The notes below the pieces were generated by a model. That model did no database searches. It was not told the origin of the DNA and was given only the letters and a program-made list of their open reading frames with translations. DNA of 64,000 nt from Bradyrhizobium barranii subsp. barranii (lineage in GTDB: Bacteria; Pseudomonadota; Alphaproteobacteria; Rhizobiales; Xanthobacteraceae), in the NCBI RefSeq assembly GCF_017565645.3, contig NZ_CP086136.1:4509501-4573500 (forward strand), given 5' to 3'. The stretch's first letter is position 1. Every line of letters begins with the position of its first letter. Below are positions 10,077-19,730 of this stretch, piece after piece. The translations under genes and the position numbers were made by a program.

Positions 10077-11195
10077 ATGTCCCGACCTCCCAAACAGTCC
10101 GAGTTGATCGCGAATATATATGACGCGGGTCTTCACCCTGAGTTGTGGAGCGATGTCGTCGTCAAGCTCAATGCGTTCATCGGCAGCCAGGCTTGCGGGC
10201 TGATTTCGAAGGATCCGGTCAGCAAGTCCGGCGCGACGCATTATTACTGCGGTGTCGATCCGCACTACATCCAGCTCTATGCCGAGACCTACGCCCAGTA
10301 CGATCCGCTGGCACGGCTGCCTCGCTATGGCGAGGTTCGTAACATCCCCGATCTCGTGAATTTCGACGAATATCGCCGCGGGCGGTTCTATCAGGAATGG
10401 CTGCGGCCCCAGGGCTGCGTCGATGTCGCCAGCGTGGTTCTGGAACAGTCGAAGTCGCCGTGTCCGATGCTGATCACCGTGATTCCCGGCAAGGGGATGC
10501 TCGATGCCGAGCAGCGGGCGCGGATGCAATTCCTGGTTCCGCATGCGAGCCGAGCGCTGCTGATCAACCGGGCGATCGAGCGGAAGCAGCAGCGGGCGAT
10601 CGCGCTCGCCGATGTCGTGGATCGGCTGAATGCCGGCGTCATCCTGCTCGATCCGGCCTGCAACATCGTCCACAGCAATCCTGCCGCGGACACGTTGCTC
10701 GCCGCCGATGATGTCCTGCGGTCTGTCGCGGGCCGGCTGGCGGCACGATCTTCCGCGGCAAATTCGGCGCTGCGCGATATCTTCCGTGACGCAGGCGAGG
10801 TTGCCGTCGCCGCGGCCGCCGGGCGAAAGATTCCGCTGATGTCGCATGACGGCTCCTACTACGTCGCGCACGTCATCGCGCTGCCGTCGTTGTTGCGTGA
10901 AGGCGCGGCGGAGCGCACGTCGGCGGTCGGCGCCTTGTTCATCTGGAAGGCGGAACTCGACGGCCGCTCATGTGCCGGCCTGATCGACCGCGCGTTCGAG
11001 TTGACCCCTGCGGAGCTGAGGGTCATGCAATCGATCGTCGAGGTCGGTGGTGTGCCGGAGACGGCCGTGGCGCTCGGCATCGCGGAGACGACGGTGAAGA
11101 CGCATCTGCATCGGGTGTTCGCGAAGACCGGCGTCTCGCGTCAGGCCGATCTCGTCAAGCTCGCGGCTGGATTCTCCAATCCGGTTCTGCACTGA
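10077..11195 (+). CDS. LuxR-family transcriptional regulator (paralogue 3 of 3)
   Basis: A 372-residue regulator of the same architecture as the preceding gene. The sensor segment CGLISKDPVSKSGATHYYCG, the RFYQEWLRPQGC motif and the HTH IAETTVKTHLHRVFAKTGV are almost shared, pointing to a tandem duplication. The start chosen is the ATG giving MSRPPKQSELIANIYDAG, which aligns with paralogue 2. About 100 bp separate the two genes. The ligand is unknown; the sensor regions have diverged more than the HTH, as expected for copies that changed input and kept output. Confidence 0.85.
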   Translation: MSRPPKQSELIANIYDAGLHPELWSDVVVKLNAFIGSQACGLISKDPVSKSGATHYYCGVDPHYIQLYAETYAQYDPLARLPRYGEVRNIPDLVNFDEYRRGRFYQEWLRPQGCVDVASVVLEQSKSPCPMLITVIPGKGMLDAEQRARMQFLVPHASRALLINRAIERKQQRAIALADVVDRLNAGVILLDPACNIVHSNPAADTLLAADDVLRSVAGRLAARSSAANSALRDIFRDAGEVAVAAAAGRKIPLMSHDGSYYVAHVIALPSLLREGAAERTSAVGALFIWKAELDGRSCAGLIDRAFELTPAELRVMQSIVEVGGVPETAVALGIAETTVKTHLHRVFAKTGVSRQADLVKLAAGFSNPVLH

Positions 11196-11426
11196 CGCGC
11201 TTTCCGAAGGCGCAGGCGAGTCGCTCCGGCTCGCGATAGGTTCAAACAGCAGCATCATTAGAAAGTTATCGCGGGTCGTTCGATCGAATGACGCGATTCT
11301 CCGTGCTGTCTTCTACGAGAACTCACGCGTTTTTTTGTTCGACGCGTTCGATCTTCGTGTGAAGCAACTCACAGCAAGCGGAAGTGAACCTCATCAATCT
11401 CTCGCACAAGTTGAGAGGAGATTGTC

Positions 11427-11684
11427 ATGCCAAATGCGTCGCCAGCTCCGGCCGGCAAGTTCCGCGACATCGTCGCCCGCATCGGCGCGGCATTCCGCGC
11501 GCAGCGCGAGATCGACGCGAAGCGCGCGTTGCGGCGCTACGGCCATTTGCTGGAGCAGCCGCATGAAACGTCGCGTTTGAATGAAATTATTCCCGTCTGC
11601 AATGAAGAGGATACTTTTGAAAATGCCAACAGAGTTGATCCGCGCGAGTGCGCGGCCGGCCGCACCACGTTCGAACGCGCGTAA
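11427..11684 (+). CDS. Conserved small hypothetical protein
   Basis: An 85-residue protein with a strong GAGAGGAG ribosome site. The middle is a basic amphipathic helix (IGAAFRAQREIDAKRALRRY) followed by LNEIIPVCNEED, a tail recurring in small Bradyrhizobiaceae proteins. The last 20 codons overlap the start region of the next gene in another frame. No function is known. Confidence 0.6.
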   Translation: MPNASPAPAGKFRDIVARIGAAFRAQREIDAKRALRRYGHLLEQPHETSRLNEIIPVCNEEDTFENANRVDPRECAAGRTTFERA

Positions 11685-11862
11685 CGTCAACATTGTCGCC
11701 GCCGCGCTGACGGCGGCGCTCGTCGCGCTTCAATTGGTCGGGCTGGCAATGCTGGAGCGTTCGCACGCGCAGCCGGTCGTTCGGCCTCTCCTGAATTCGC
11801 ACGATGCGGAGCTCTGCACCGGGACTGCCGATGTCCCGGCGACGCAGACACCCTACGATTGA
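11623..11862 (+). CDS. Small single-pass membrane protein
   Basis: A 79-residue protein starting at an ATG 12 bases after AAGAGG; in-frame ATGs at 11581 and 11602 are alternatives. Residues about 23-45 are a single transmembrane helix (alanine/leucine-rich), followed by a short periplasmic-type tail with one cysteine. It overlaps the upstream gene and ends 15 bp before the TauE-like gene, so it may be co-transcribed with it. Function unknown. Confidence 0.45.
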   Translation: MPTELIRASARPAAPRSNARNVNIVAAALTAALVALQLVGLAMLERSHAQPVVRPLLNSHDAELCTGTADVPATQTPYD

Positions 11863-11877
11863 CCCGGAGAACGCATC

Positions 11878-12606
11878 GTGCCTGATATCACGACCAGCCT
11901 TCTCGTGAGCGTCGCCGTGTTCGCCGGCGCCTTCGTTTCGGGGCTCTCGGGCTTCGCGTTCTCGGCCGTGGCAGGCGCGATTCTGCTGCGCGTGTTTCAG
12001 CCGCTGGAGGCCGTGCCGCTGATGATGGCGTGCAGCATCGGCGTGCAGGCCACCAATCTGTGGGCGCTTCGGCGCAGCATCCGGTGGGAGGGTAGTCTGC
12101 TGCTGATCGTCGGCGGATTGATCGGTGTTCCCATCGCGGTGTCGCTGTTGCAATCCACGGACACGCATCTGCTCCGCCGCGGCTTCGGCATCATCGTGGC
12201 ACTCTATGCGGCCTACATGCTGCTGCGGCCGACGCTTGTGACGGCCGGTGAGGCAGTCGGCCGGCCCTGGGTCGCACTGATCGGGTTCGGGGGAGGGCTG
12301 GTCGGCGGCCTGACCGCGATGCCTGGCGCGATCCCCACGATCTGGTGCGACATGCGCGGCATGCCCAAGAGCGAGCAGCGCGGCCTGGTGCAGCCGTTCA
12401 TCGCCGCGATGCAGGTCTTCGCGATCGCGCTGCTGGTCGGACACCAGGACCTGTCGTCCAAGGTGTTCGTCGAGCTCGCGATCAGCCTGCCGGCGCTGTT
12501 CGCCGGCTCAGCGCTCGGTGTGATCGCCTTTCAGCGGGTCAACGAGACGGTCTTTCGCAAGACCGTGCTCGTTCTGTTGCTGCTCTCGGGGATCTCGCTG
12601 ATCTAG
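11878..12606 (+). CDS. TauE/SafE-family membrane exporter
   Basis: A 242-residue polytopic protein with about seven to eight hydrophobic helices. The two half-repeats start with FAGAFVSGLSGFAFSAVAGA and GFGGGLVGGLTAMPGAIPT, the glycine-rich patterns of the TauE/SafE family, which moves sulfite, sulfoacetate or other organosulfur anions. A GTG start follows GGAG. The stop overlaps by 4 bp the stop of the convergent RND pump gene. Substrate cannot be assigned. Confidence 0.85.
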   Translation: MPDITTSLLVSVAVFAGAFVSGLSGFAFSAVAGAILLRVFQPLEAVPLMMACSIGVQATNLWALRRSIRWEGSLLLIVGGLIGVPIAVSLLQSTDTHLLRRGFGIIVALYAAYMLLRPTLVTAGEAVGRPWVALIGFGGGLVGGLTAMPGAIPTIWCDMRGMPKSEQRGLVQPFIAAMQVFAIALLVGHQDLSSKVFVELAISLPALFAGSALGVIAFQRVNETVFRKTVLVLLLLSGISLI

Positions 12607-15600
12607 TGGCCTGCGCCTTCATGCTTGAGACCCTGGACCGGCGCCGCGCTGGTGTCGCTGCTGTGATGCACCAGCGGCTTGTTGCCGGTGACGGTCCGCA
12701 GCAGCACATAGAACACCGGCGTCAGGAACAGGCCGAACACGGTGACGCCGATCATGCCGGAGAACACCGCGACGCCCATCGCGCGCCGCATCTCCGAGCC
12801 CGCGCCGGTCGAGAGCACCAGCGGCAAGACGGCCATGATGAACGCCATCGACGTCATCAGGATCGGACGCAGCCGCAAGCGGCTCGCCTCGATCGCGGCC
12901 CGGATCGGCGTGCGTCCCGCGAATTCGAGCTCACGCGCGAATTCGACGATCAGGATGGCGTTCTTGGCGGAGAGGCCGACCAGCACGATCAATCCGATCT
13001 GGGTGAAGACGTTGTTGTCGCCCTTCGAGATCCAGACCCCGAACATCGCAGCCAGCAGCCCCATCGGCACGATCATGATGATCGAGAGCGGCAGGGTCAG
13101 GCTCTCATAGAGCGCCGCCAGCACCAGGAACACCAGCAGGATCGCCAGCGGAAACACCCAGAGGCCGGAATTGCCGGCGATGAACTCCTGATAGGTCAGG
13201 TCGGTCCATTCGAAGGCAACGCCCGGCGGCAGCGTCTCCGCCGCGATCCGCGTCGCGACCTCCTGCGCCTGGCCCGATGAAAAACCGGGCGCAGCGGCCG
13301 CGTTGATGTCGGACGACAGGAAGCCGTTATAGCGGATAGCACGCTCAGGCCCCGCGCTCTGGCGGATCGTGAGCAGCGCCGACAGCGGCACCATGTCGCC
13401 GGATGACGAGCGCACCTTCAACTGCCTGATGTCGTCGGCGCGGGCGCGGAACGGCGCGTCGGCCTGGACATAGACGGAGTAGGTGCGACCAAACTTGTTG
13501 AAGTCGTTGACGTAGTAGGAACCGAGGTAGATCTGCAGCGTGTTGAACACCTCCGTCACGGGCACGCCCAACTGAAGCGCCTTGGTGCGGTCGATGTCGG
13601 CGAAGAGCTGGGGCACGTTGACCTGGAAGCTCGAGAACACGCCGGCGATCTCCGGCGCCTTCTGCATCGCCGCCATGAACGCCTTGGTCGCCTCGTTCAG
13701 CGCTTCATAGCCGAGACCGGCACGGTCCTCGATCTGCAGCTTGAAGCCGCCGATGGTGCCGAGGCCGTTGACCGGCGGCGGCGGGAACATGGCGATGAAG
13801 GCTTCCTGGATGCCGGAATATTTCTTGTTGAGGTCCGCCGCGATCGCGTTCCCGCTCAGGGCCGGACCCTTGCGCTCGTCGAACGGTTTCAGCGTCGAGA
13901 ACACGATGCCGGCATTGGAGGAGTTGGTGAAGCCGGCGATCGACAGGCCTGGAAACGCGACCGAGCTCTCGACGCCCGGCTGGGTCAGCGCGATGTCGCT
14001 CATCTTGCGGATCACCTCTTCGGTGCGATCGAGCGCTGCACCGTCGGGTAGTCGTGAGAAGCCGACGAGATATTGCTTGTCCTGACCCGGCACGAAGCCG
14101 CTCGGCACCTGCTGGAACAGGAAAGCGGTCACGCCAACTAGCACCACATAGAGGCCCATCACGGCCGCCTTGCCCGAGATCACCTTGGTGACGGTGCTGC
14201 TGTAGTTCTCCGACGAACGCGTGAAGGCCTTGTTGAAGCCGCGGAAGAACCAGCCGAGGCCCTTTTCCATGATGATCGTCAGCCGGTCCTTCGGCTCGTT
14301 GTGTCCCTTGAGCAGCAGCGCCGACAGGGCCGGCGAGAGCGTCAGCGAGTTGACGGCGGAGATCACGGTCGAGATCGCGATCGTCAGCGCGAACTGCTTG
14401 TAGAACTGCCCGGTCAGGCCGGAGATGAAGGCGAGCGGCACGAACACCGCGATCAGCACCATCGCGATCGCGATGATCGGACCCGACACCTCGCGCATCG
14501 CCTGGTAGGTTGCGTCACGCGGCGACAGGCCACCCTCGATGTTGCGCTCGACGTTCTCGACCACGACGATGGCGTCGTCGACGACGATGCCGATCGCGAG
14601 CACGAGACCGAACAGCCTGAGCGCGTTGATGGAGAAGCCGAACAGATGCATCACCGCGAAGGTGCCGACGATCGACACCGGCACCGCAAGCAGCGGGATG
14701 ATCGAGGCGCGCCAGGTCTGGAGGAACAGGATCACCACCAGCACGACCAGTGCGATCGCTTCCAGCAGCGTGTGGATGACAGCTTCGATCGAGGAGCGCA
14801 CGAACTGGGTGGGGTCGTAGACGATCTGGTAGGACACGCCCTCCGGCATGTTCTTCTTGATCTCGGCCATGGTGGCGCGGACGTGGTCGGAAATCTCCAG
14901 CGCGTTGGAGCCCGGCGCCTGGAAGATCGGGATCGCCACCGCCTGCTTGTTGTCGAGCAGCGAGCGCAGGCCGTATTCGGACGCGCCAAGCTCGATGCGT
15001 GCGACGTCGCGCAGCCGCACGACTTCGCCGCGGGTGCCGGTCTTGACCACGATGTCGCCGAACTGCTCCTCGTTGGCGAGCCGGCCTTCGGCATTACGGA
15101 CATTTGCAGGTCGATACCCCTGACGTTCGGGGAGGAGCCGACCACGCCGGCGGCGGCCTCGACGTTCTGGGCCTGGATCGACTTGACAATGTCGCTCGCG
15201 GTCAGGCCGTGCTCGGCCGCCTTTTGCGGATCGACCCAGACCCGCATCGAATAATCGCCGGCACCGTAGAGCTGGACGTCGCCGACACCGTCGATGCGCG
15301 CCAGCCGGTCCTTGACGTTCAGCACGGCATAGTTGCGCAAATACGTCATGTCGTAGCGGTTGTTCGGCGACAGCAGATGCACGACCATGGTGAGGTCGGG
15401 GGACGATTTCTTGGTGATGATGCCGAGCTGGCGCACCACGGCCGGCAGGCGCGGCTCGGCCTGCTGCACGCGGTTCTGCACCAGCTGTGTCGCCTTGTCG
15501 GGGGCGGTGCCGAGCCGGAACGTCACCGTCAGCGTCATCGCGCCGTCGGTGGTCGCCTGGCTCGACATGTAGAGCATGCCTTCGACGCCGTTGATCTGCT

Positions 15601-15805
15601 CCTCGATCGGGGTCGCCACCGTCTCGGCGATCACCTTGGGGTTGGCGCCGGGATAGGTCGCGCGCACCAGCACCGAGGGCGGCACCACGTCCGGATATTC
15701 GGAGATCGGCATCGCGAACAGCGAGATCAGGCCTGCGAGGAAGATCAGGACGGACAGCACGCCGGCGAAGATCGGACGGTCGATAAAGAACTTTGAGAGA
15801 TTCAT
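12603..15805 (-). pseudogene. RND multidrug efflux permease (HAE1/AcrB-like), single frameshift
   Basis: This is the inner-membrane pump of a tripartite efflux system. The first 237 or so codons read normally from MNLSKFFIDRPIFAG through the ASDIVKSIQAQNVEAAAGV segment. Near 15095/15096 one base is missing (LQMSV must join NAEGRLANEEQFGDIV), after which the other frame runs cleanly to the stop. The proton-relay GIVVDDAIVVVEN in TM4 and twelve hydrophobic segments are retained. Repairing one base gives about 1067 residues, normal for the family. It lies downstream of the adaptor gene on the same strand. A sequencing error is as likely as a true null allele. Confidence 0.85.
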
Positions 15806-15940
15806 GGCCTTGCCCCTGCAAGAGAGACAGCTCTCCCGTTACCGGGACGCGGGAAATACCCGCGAACCCGGAATCGAGATGCGATGTCTTGGTAGCTCTA
15901 TGACGTCGTTATTCCGGGCACGCGGTCCGGAATGATGTAA

Positions 15941-17185
15941 CTAGCGTTGCACCACGTCCTGGTTGCTGTGGTTGGAGGCCTGCTGCGGTCCACGCGCGCC
16001 CATCGCGGCGACCTCCGTCTTGAGGAGGGCACCGGGACGCACGCGCTGCAGGCCATTGACGATGATGCGATCACCGGGCTTCAGTCCCGCCGTCACGATG
16101 CGAAGGCCATCGACCGAGCCGCCGAGAGTGATCGGCCGGTAGACCGCACGGCTGTCGTCGCCGACCCCCATCACGAACTTCTTGTCCTGGTCGGTGCCGA
16201 TCGCGCGCTCGTCGATCATCACCAGCGTCTGCTGCTTCGGCTGGCCCATGCGTACGCGTGCGAACTGGCCGGGGATGAGACGCCCGTCCTCGTTCCGAAA
16301 CACCGCGCGGACCCGAATGGTGCCGCTCTGGCCGTTGACCTGGTTGTCGATCAGCTGAATATGACCTCTCGCCGAGAGACCGCCGGATGTCGTCATTTCC
16401 ACCGGGATCTGGTCGAGATTGCCGCGCTTGCCGGAGGCATCCGCGATCGAATTCAACGCGCGCAGCACGACCTCTTCATCCGCATCGAACGATGCGTAGA
16501 TCGGATTGACCGACACCAGCGAGGTCAGCACCGGGGAGGCGGTGCCGGCGGCGACGAGATTGCCGACGGTGATCTCGAACTTGCCGACGCGGCCGTCCAC
16601 GGGCGCACGCACCTCGGTGTAGTCGAGATTGAGCTTTGCGGTCTGGAGCGTCGCTTCGGCCGCCTTCACGTTTGCGATGGCTTCGCGATTGGCATTGTCG
16701 CGCTGGTCGTAGTCGCGCCGTGTGACGACGGCGTTGCCGACCAGCTGTGCGCCTCGCTCGAGCTCGCTCTGGGTGAACACGACGCGCGCCTTGGCAGCCT
16801 CGAGCTGGGCGTTGGCCTTGTCGACCTCCGCGGCGTAAGGCGCCGGATCAATCTTGAACAGCACATCGCCGGCCTTCACCAGCGCGCCTTCGGTGAAGTT
16901 GGTCGCAAGGATCGCACCCGCGACGCGGGGACGAAGCTCGACACGGTTGATGGCCTCGAGCCGGCCGGAGAAATCGTCCCACAGCACGGTCTGCTTCGGT
17001 TCGATCAGCGCGACCGTGACAGGGACGGCCTGCTCAGCTGCCGCAGCCGTTGCGGTCGCCTGCGCGGCACGTAAGTAATGGCCGGTCGCGATCGAGCCGG
17101 CCACGGCGAGGGCGCCCACGATGGCAACGCCGCCGAGGAGGCGGCGGAAACGGCCAGTGCGGGGGGAGTTTTGCGAGGGATGCAT
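15941..17185 (-). CDS. RND efflux periplasmic adaptor (membrane fusion protein)
   Basis: A 414-residue HlyD/AcrA-type adaptor with an N-terminal membrane anchor (residues about 14-30), a lipoyl-like half motif followed by a coiled-coil hairpin (about 95-165) and the second lipoyl half YTEVRAPVDGRVGKFEITVG. Beta-barrel and membrane-proximal domains complete the C-terminal half. It bridges the pump to an outer-membrane channel; no OprM-type channel gene is present here. It is the first gene of the minus-strand operon, and its start lies 16 bp from the palindrome at 17202-17217. Confidence 0.93.
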   Translation of the reverse strand: MHPSQNSPRTGRFRRLLGGVAIVGALAVAGSIATGHYLRAAQATATAAAAEQAVPVTVALIEPKQTVLWDDFSGRLEAINRVELRPRVAGAILATNFTEGALVKAGDVLFKIDPAPYAAEVDKANAQLEAAKARVVFTQSELERGAQLVGNAVVTRRDYDQRDNANREAIANVKAAEATLQTAKLNLDYTEVRAPVDGRVGKFEITVGNLVAAGTASPVLTSLVSVNPIYASFDADEEVVLRALNSIADASGKRGNLDQIPVEMTTSGGLSARGHIQLIDNQVNGQSGTIRVRAVFRNEDGRLIPGQFARVRMGQPKQQTLVMIDERAIGTDQDKKFVMGVGDDSRAVYRPITLGGSVDGLRIVTAGLKPGDRIIVNGLQRVRPGALLKTEVAAMGARGPQQASNHSNQDVVQR

Positions 17186-17201
17186 TTGCGCGCTCCAGAT
17201 A

Positions 17202-17217
17202 TGTAGTGTTCACTACA
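17202..17217. promoter_or_regulatory. Probable TetR-family operator
   Basis: TGTAGTG-TT-CACTACA is a perfect inverted repeat with 7-bp arms, in the divergent spacer between the efflux adaptor and the TetR gene. An imperfect second copy with the TTCACTA half lies at about 17256-17270. Its position just upstream of the adaptor start fits repression of the efflux operon by the adjacent regulator. Confidence 0.7.
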
Positions 17218-17386
17218 GATGTGGAGCTGGATGTCGCAGTGCAAGATACTTATGTACCATTCACTAAGAAAATTGTAGCGGCATACCGCAAGAATTGGAA
17301 GACGGCAGAGAAAATAAAGCTAGAACAAATAGATAGGATTCGGCGTTAAGCTTCAGGCAGAACGTGAATTCCGAGGAGACAGGCAC

Positions 17387-17992
17387 ATGGGCATGGGACG
17401 CCCCCGCGAATTCGACGCCGAAACGGCGTTGGACCAGGCGATGGAAGTGTTTTGGCGCCATGGCTATGAGGGCGCCACCATTGCCCAGCTCACCGAGGCC
17501 ATGGGCATCAATCCGCCGAGCCTTTACGCCTGCTTCGGCAACAAGGAAGGCCTGCTCAAGGCCGCGCTCGACCGTTACACCAAATTGCGGGGCGTCTGGA
17601 TGGACGAGGTGGTCGCCGCACCGACCGCCCGCGACGTCGCCGAGCGGATGCTGATGGGCATCGCCGACAAGCAGACCGATCCCGCCAATCCGCCCGGCTG
17701 CCTGCTCGTGCAAGGCGGCATCGCCTGCGGCAGCGGCTCCGAAAATGTCCCGTTCGAGCTCGCCGCCCGCCGCGCCCAAAATGAAGACCAGCTCCGCGAC
17801 CGCTTTGTTCGCGCCAAGGCCGAAGGCGATCTCAAGCCGGGCTCTGATCCCGCCGCACTCGCGCGCTACGTCTCGGCCGTCTCGGTCGGCATGGGCGTGA
17901 TGGCGTCCTCAGGCTCCGACCTCGAGGCGCTGCGTCAGGTCGCGAGCGTTGCCGTGCAGGCGGTCGAGGCGCAGTCGGCCGACAGAACGTGA
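17387..17992 (+). CDS. TetR/AcrR-family regulator of the efflux operon
   Basis: A 201-residue repressor with an N-terminal TetR HTH: GRPREFDAETALDQAMEVFW, the YEGATIAQLTEAMGINPPSL turn and YACFGNKEGLL. The C-terminal ligand domain matches the family with the AdeR/YcdC-like layout. The ATG follows GAGGAG. It is divergent from the RND adaptor, the standard arrangement for local autorepression and efflux repression, and a palindromic operator lies between. Inducer unknown. Confidence 0.9.
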   Translation: MGMGRPREFDAETALDQAMEVFWRHGYEGATIAQLTEAMGINPPSLYACFGNKEGLLKAALDRYTKLRGVWMDEVVAAPTARDVAERMLMGIADKQTDPANPPGCLLVQGGIACGSGSENVPFELAARRAQNEDQLRDRFVRAKAEGDLKPGSDPAALARYVSAVSVGMGVMASSGSDLEALRQVASVAVQAVEAQSADRT

Positions 17993-18008
17993 CGGCCGCC
18001 GGCCGTTG

Positions 18009-19507
18009 TCATTTTGAGGATTGCAGTGACGGCGGCGCGACGAAGCCACCGAACTCGCGCTCAATCAGTCCGGCGAGCGCAATCGTCGTGCGGTCCTCGA
18101 GATAAGGCCCGATGATCTGAACCCCGACCGGCAGGCCCGACGGCGTTCGCTCGATCGGTACGGCGGTCGCCGGCAGTCCGCAGGTCGAGGCCGGGTCCGC
18201 CCAGATGAAGCACGCATCGGCGTAAGGGTGCAGCTTTCCGTCGATGTCCAGCTGCCGCGCATCGAACGGCTCGGACTGGTCCTGCGGAAAGGCAGGCACG
18301 GCGGCGGCCGGATAGATCACGGCGTCGAACTCGCGGAAGAACTGCTGCCACCGTTGCTGCAACTGCAGGCGCGCCGCGTCGGTCGCCAGCCATTCGCGAT
18401 GGATCATGCCCCAGCCGCGGGCGCGCTCGGCTTGCAGGCTGCGGTCGTCGGCCGAGAGTCCCGCGGCAACGCCTTGCGCCTCTGCGAGGGCGGCCGGTGT
18501 CAGGCGCGGGCTTCGCGCTGCGTTCAACAGCTTCATGTAGAGCCGCGCGGAGTCGGCGAGGTCGGGCAGCGACGTGCTCGCACGTGCGACCCGCGCACCA
18601 GATTTGTCGAGCCGGTCGGCCAATCGCCCAATGGCTGAACGCACGGCATCGCCCGTCGGCATCAGCGGATGGGTATCGATCACGAGGATCCTGAAATCCT
18701 TGAGATCGTTGTGCCGCGGGGCCGGTAGCGCAAGGCATAGCCGATCCCGTCGCGCGTCTCGTCGGGGCCGGCAATCACGTCAAGCGCCAGCGCGAGGTCT
18801 GAGGCGGTGCGCGCCATCGGCCCGACGACAGCCAGATCGCCCTGGCCGGGGACGGGTAGTGCAGGCGGCAGGCTGTAGCCGCGCAGCGGGACCAGGCCGA
18901 GGCTCGGCTTGTGTCCGAACACACCACAGAAGTGCGCAGGTACGCGGATCGAGCCGCCGATGTCCGAGCCGATCGAGAGCGGACCGAAACCCGCGGCCAG
19001 CGCCGCGCCCTATCCGCCCGAGGAGCCGCCGGGCGACCGGCCGAGTTCCCATGGGTTGTTCGTCGCTCCGTAGATGTCGTTATAGCTCTGGAAATCCCGG
19101 AGCCCGATCGGGATATTGGTCTTGCCGATGATGATGGCGCCTGCCGCCTTCAACCGCGAGACGACAAGGGCATCGTCCGCCGGCTTAAAATCCCTGAAGT
19201 GAGGAAAGCCCCATGTCGTCGGCAGGCCGGCGACGTTGAACGGTTCCTTGAGGGTCACGGGAATGCCGAGCAGCGGCAGCCGCTCGCTGCGGCCAAGCGC
19301 GGCATCGGCGGCGCGTGCGGCCTCTCTCGCGCGATCGAAATCGCGAACGATGATCGCGTTGATCCGCCCGTCCAGCGCCTCGATGCGCGCGATCGTATGC
19401 GCGAGCAACTCGGACGCGGACACTTTGCGAGCGTGCAGGGCGGTCAGCAGTGCGCCGATCGAGCTGTAGTCCAGGTCAGCGGCATCTGCGGTCATCACGA
19501 GCTCCAT
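18009..19507 (-). pseudogene. Amidase-signature enzyme, inactivated by an amber codon and a frameshift
   Basis: A broken amidase of about 500 codons. The N-terminal part contains the catalytic lysine region PLLGIPVTLKEPFNVAG and ends in GRSPGGSSGG followed directly by TAG at 19010-19012. The frame then continues with [20 protein letters not shown], which holds the nucleophile region. A one-base deletion near 18730 then shifts into the frame that gives [24 protein letters not shown] and the normal C-terminus. The amber fits a one-base change from a serine codon (TCG). The family hydrolyses amides, including indole acetamide and short aliphatic amides. A regulator and transporter cluster lies upstream. 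Confidence 0.85.
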
Positions 19508-19528
19508 TGTATCCCGGCTGAGACCTTG

Positions 19529-19614
19529 TAGCCCGGATGGAGCGCAGCGCAATCCGGGAGATATCCCGACGCGGATGCATGACCCGGATTACGCTATCGC
19601 TTCATCCGGGCTAC
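19529..19614. repeat. GC-rich palindromic intergenic repeat (REP-like)
   Basis: The arms GTAGCCCGGATG and CATCCGGGCTAC are inverted copies 62 bp apart, with inner CCGGATT/AATCCGG pairs, forming a long imperfect cruciform. This form of repeat recurs in intergenic spaces of Bradyrhizobium-type genomes. Confidence 0.65.
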
Positions 19615-19632
19615 GACGTTATCGCATCTGGT

Positions 19633-19718
19633 CGTCATGCCCGGGCTTGTCCCGGGCATCCACGTTCTCAGTGCGGCGTCGCAAGGCGTGGATGGCCGGG
19701 ACAAGCCCGGCCATGACG
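19633..19718. repeat. Second palindromic repeat in tandem with the first
   Basis: CGTCATGCCCGGGCTTGTCC is mirrored at the other end by GGACAAGCCCGGCCATGACG, with only two mismatches across about 32 bases. Each half can also fold by itself (GCCCGGG-CTTGT-CCCGGGC). It lies between the stops of the amidase relic and the MFS gene and may stabilise transcript ends. Confidence 0.65.
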
Positions 19719-19730
19719 CGGTGGAGAGCC

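Noticed and set aside
14301..15796. Plus-strand frames of 230-317 codons across the RND pump
   Set aside because: They are antisense to the pump and disappear when its frameshift is considered.
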